From: an uncultured Clostridia bacterium
GTDB taxonomy: Bacteria; Bacillota; Clostridia; Lachnospirales; Anaerotignaceae
Reading direction: 5' to 3'
Assembly (NCBI GenBank): GCA_937919015.1
Contig: CALFPN010000111.1
Location: 1 to 5,437, forward strand
DNA length: 5,437 bases
In this document: positions 3,942 through 5,437 of the stretch, piece after piece
Numbering within the stretch: position 1 is the stretch's first letter
Layout of the letters: each line of letters starts with the position of its first letter
Translations under genes and position numbers: made by a program
Notes under the pieces: generated by a model
Database searches by the model: none
What the model was told of the DNA's origin: nothing
The model's input: the letters and a program-made list of their open reading frames with translations, nothing else

Positions 3942-5437
3942 TTATTTTTTCAGCTGAGCCAGTCTTTCTTCTACCTGTGCCAGCATTGCTTTATATTTTT
4001 CTTCTTTTGCTTTTTCTTCTTCGATTACATGAGCGGGTGCTTTTGCAACGAAGCCCTGATTCGCCAGCTTCTTCACAACGCGGTCTACTTCTTTTTCCAG
4101 TTTTGCCTTTTCTTTTTCCAGACGTTCGATTTCTTTTGCAAAATCAACCAGTTCAGCCAGAGGCATGTAAATGGTAGCATCTTTGATCACTACAGATACT
4201 GCATCTTCGCCGATGCCCGCTTTGTCTGTCTGTACAGTTACTTCACTTGCATGACCCAGTGTTTTGAAGAATACTTTGGAATGTTCAAAGATGTGGCGTA
4301 CTTCTTCGCTTTCGGAAACAACGTAAACGTGTACTTTCTTGGAAGGTACAACGTTCATTTCCGCACGGATGTTACGGATGTTACGAACTGCTTCCTTGAT
4401 CGCATCAATTTCTGCTTCATTTTCTTTGTAGTTCCATTCTTCTCTGTAAGTAGGCCACTGAGAAATCATGATGCTTTCTTCTTTATCCTGAATTGCTGTG
4501 AACAGTTCTTCTGTGATGAAAGGCATGAAAGGATGCATCAGTTTCAGCGCATTGATCAGAACCTGTTTCAGTGTCCACAGAGCTGCTGCTCTTGTACTGT
4601 CTTCTTTGTTGTACAGACGAGGTTTCACCATTTCGATGTACCAGTCGCAGTATTCATCCCAGATGAAGTCATAGACTTTCTGCGCAGCCAGACCCAAATC
4701 GTATTTGGACAGGTTTTCCTGAACTTCTTTCGCCAGTGTGTTCACTTTGGACAGGATCCATTTATCTGCGGATGTCAGCATCAGGAATTTAGGTTCTTCT
4801 TCTTCCATGTTCATCATCACGAAACGGGAAGCATTCCACAGCTTATTGCAGAAGTTTCTGCAGTTATCCAGTCTTTCCCAGTAGAAACGCATATCGTTAC
4901 CGGGTGCGTTACCTGTAATCAGCATCAGGCGCAGAGGGTCAGCACCGTAGTTTTTAATTACTTCCAGAGGATCGATACCGTTGCCCAGAGATTTGGAGAA
5001 CTTTCTGCCCTGATCGTCACGGATCAGACCATGGATCAGAACATCATCAAAGGGTCTTTCGCCCATCTGTTCCATACCAGAGAATACCATTCTAATTACC
5101 CAGAAGAAAATGATATCGTAACCGGTAATCAGTACGCTTGTGGGATAGAAGTGTTTCAGTTCTTCTGTGTTTTCAGGCCAGCCCAATGTGGAGAAAGGCC
5201 ACAGTGCAGAGGAAAACCATGTATCCAGTGTATCCTCATCCTGTCTGATATTTTCGGAACCGCATTTTTCACATTTGCCGGGATGTGCTTTTGCTACTGT
5301 AATATGGCCACAGTCTGCGCAGTAATAAGCAGGAATTCTGTGACCCCACCACAGCTGACGGCTGATGCACCAGTCACGGGTGTTCTCCATCCAGTGGTAG
5401 TACTGCTTGTCGAACCGCTCGGGCACAAACTTGATGC
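3942..5437 (-). CDS. valS: Valyl-tRNA synthetase, C-terminal part (runs off window end)
   Basis: The frame is open from base 5437 to TAA (3944-3942), giving 498 complete codons of an enzyme normally near 880 residues. The N-terminal part with the HIGH motif lies outside the window. A GTG at 5426 is internal, since IKF-VPERFDKQYYHWMENTRDW reads through it. In order from the right come the catalytic-core block CISRQLWWGHRIPAYYC; a zinc-binding knuckle (CADC ... CEKC); DTWFSSALWPFSTLGWP; the KMSKS loop, here KFSKS (5003-4989), followed by LGNGIDP; the anticodon-binding helical domain starting around RFYWERLDNCRNFCNKLWN; and the ValS-specific C-terminal coiled coil (EIERLEKEKAKLEKEVDRVV to LAQLKK), which contacts the tRNA. 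It charges tRNA-Val in the cytoplasm and is essential. It terminates at the hairpin 3901-3928. Any T-box leader would be upstream and is not visible. Confidence 0.98.
   Translation of the reverse strand, partial: IKFVPERFDKQYYHWMENTRDWCISRQLWWGHRIPAYYCADCGHITVAKAHPGKCEKCGSENIRQDEDTLDTWFSSALWPFSTLGWPENTEELKHFYPTSVLITGYDIIFFWVIRMVFSGMEQMGERPFDDVLIHGLIRDDQGRKFSKSLGNGIDPLEVIKNYGADPLRLMLITGNAPGNDMRFYWERLDNCRNFCNKLWNASRFVMMNMEEEEPKFLMLTSADKWILSKVNTLAKEVQENLSKYDLGLAAQKVYDFIWDEYCDWYIEMVKPRLYNKEDSTRAAALWTLKQVLINALKLMHPFMPFITEELFTAIQDKEESIMISQWPTYREEWNYKENEAEIDAIKEAVRNIRNIRAEMNVVPSKKVHVYVVSESEEVRHIFEHSKVFFKTLGHASEVTVQTDKAGIGEDAVSVVIKDATIYMPLAELVDFAKEIERLEKEKAKLEKEVDRVVKKLANQGFVAKAPAHVIEEEKAKEEKYKAMLAQVEERLAQLKK

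Noticed and set aside
5424..5426. GTG at 5426 as the start of valS
   Set aside because: The reading frame and ValS similarity continue upstream to the window edge. The fragment lacks the HIGH-motif half, so this GTG is an internal Val codon.

Overview
The window looks like chromosomal DNA of a low-to-moderate G+C Gram-positive anaerobe (Bacillota, most likely Clostridia). This is an inference from strong AGGAGG-type ribosome binding sites, near-consensus sigma-A promoters, compact U-tailed hairpin terminators, and the flavour of the ValS, SfsA and zinc-ribbon regulator proteins. No genus can be named from the sequence alone.

Left end (1-741, minus strand): a sugar-fermentation-stimulation protein gene (sfsA) reads normally for about 167 codons. 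Near position 240 it runs into AT-rich DNA that encodes nothing SfsA-like. The foreign segment supplies a 33-residue substitute tail and then the start of an unrecognised minus-strand gene, which overlaps the chimeric sfsA stop and leaves the window at base 1. This looks like the edge of an inserted or rearranged segment.

Centre (748-3060): the gap before the next gene holds a start-less coding remnant (811-993) and a near-perfect promoter (TTGTAC, 17 bp, TATAAT). The promoter drives an apparent two-gene operon. The first gene encodes a 518-residue acidic, mostly helical protein of unknown family, ending in a 41-residue tail with 22 His and 5 Cys. The second, 22 bp downstream, encodes a small glyoxalase I-like (VOC) enzyme with all four expected metal ligands. 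A strong hairpin terminator closes the unit. A metal-binding protein paired with a metalloenzyme of a family that includes nickel-dependent members is the most interesting feature of the window. The proposed link, metal supply or storage for the glyoxalase, is inference.

Right end (3100-5437): a separately transcribed plus-strand gene encodes an HTH_XRE/zinc-ribbon regulator with an extra C-terminal domain. It converges on valS (valyl-tRNA synthetase), which lies on the minus strand, enters from the right edge and lacks its N-terminal half here. The two genes share a hairpin terminator at 3901-3928.
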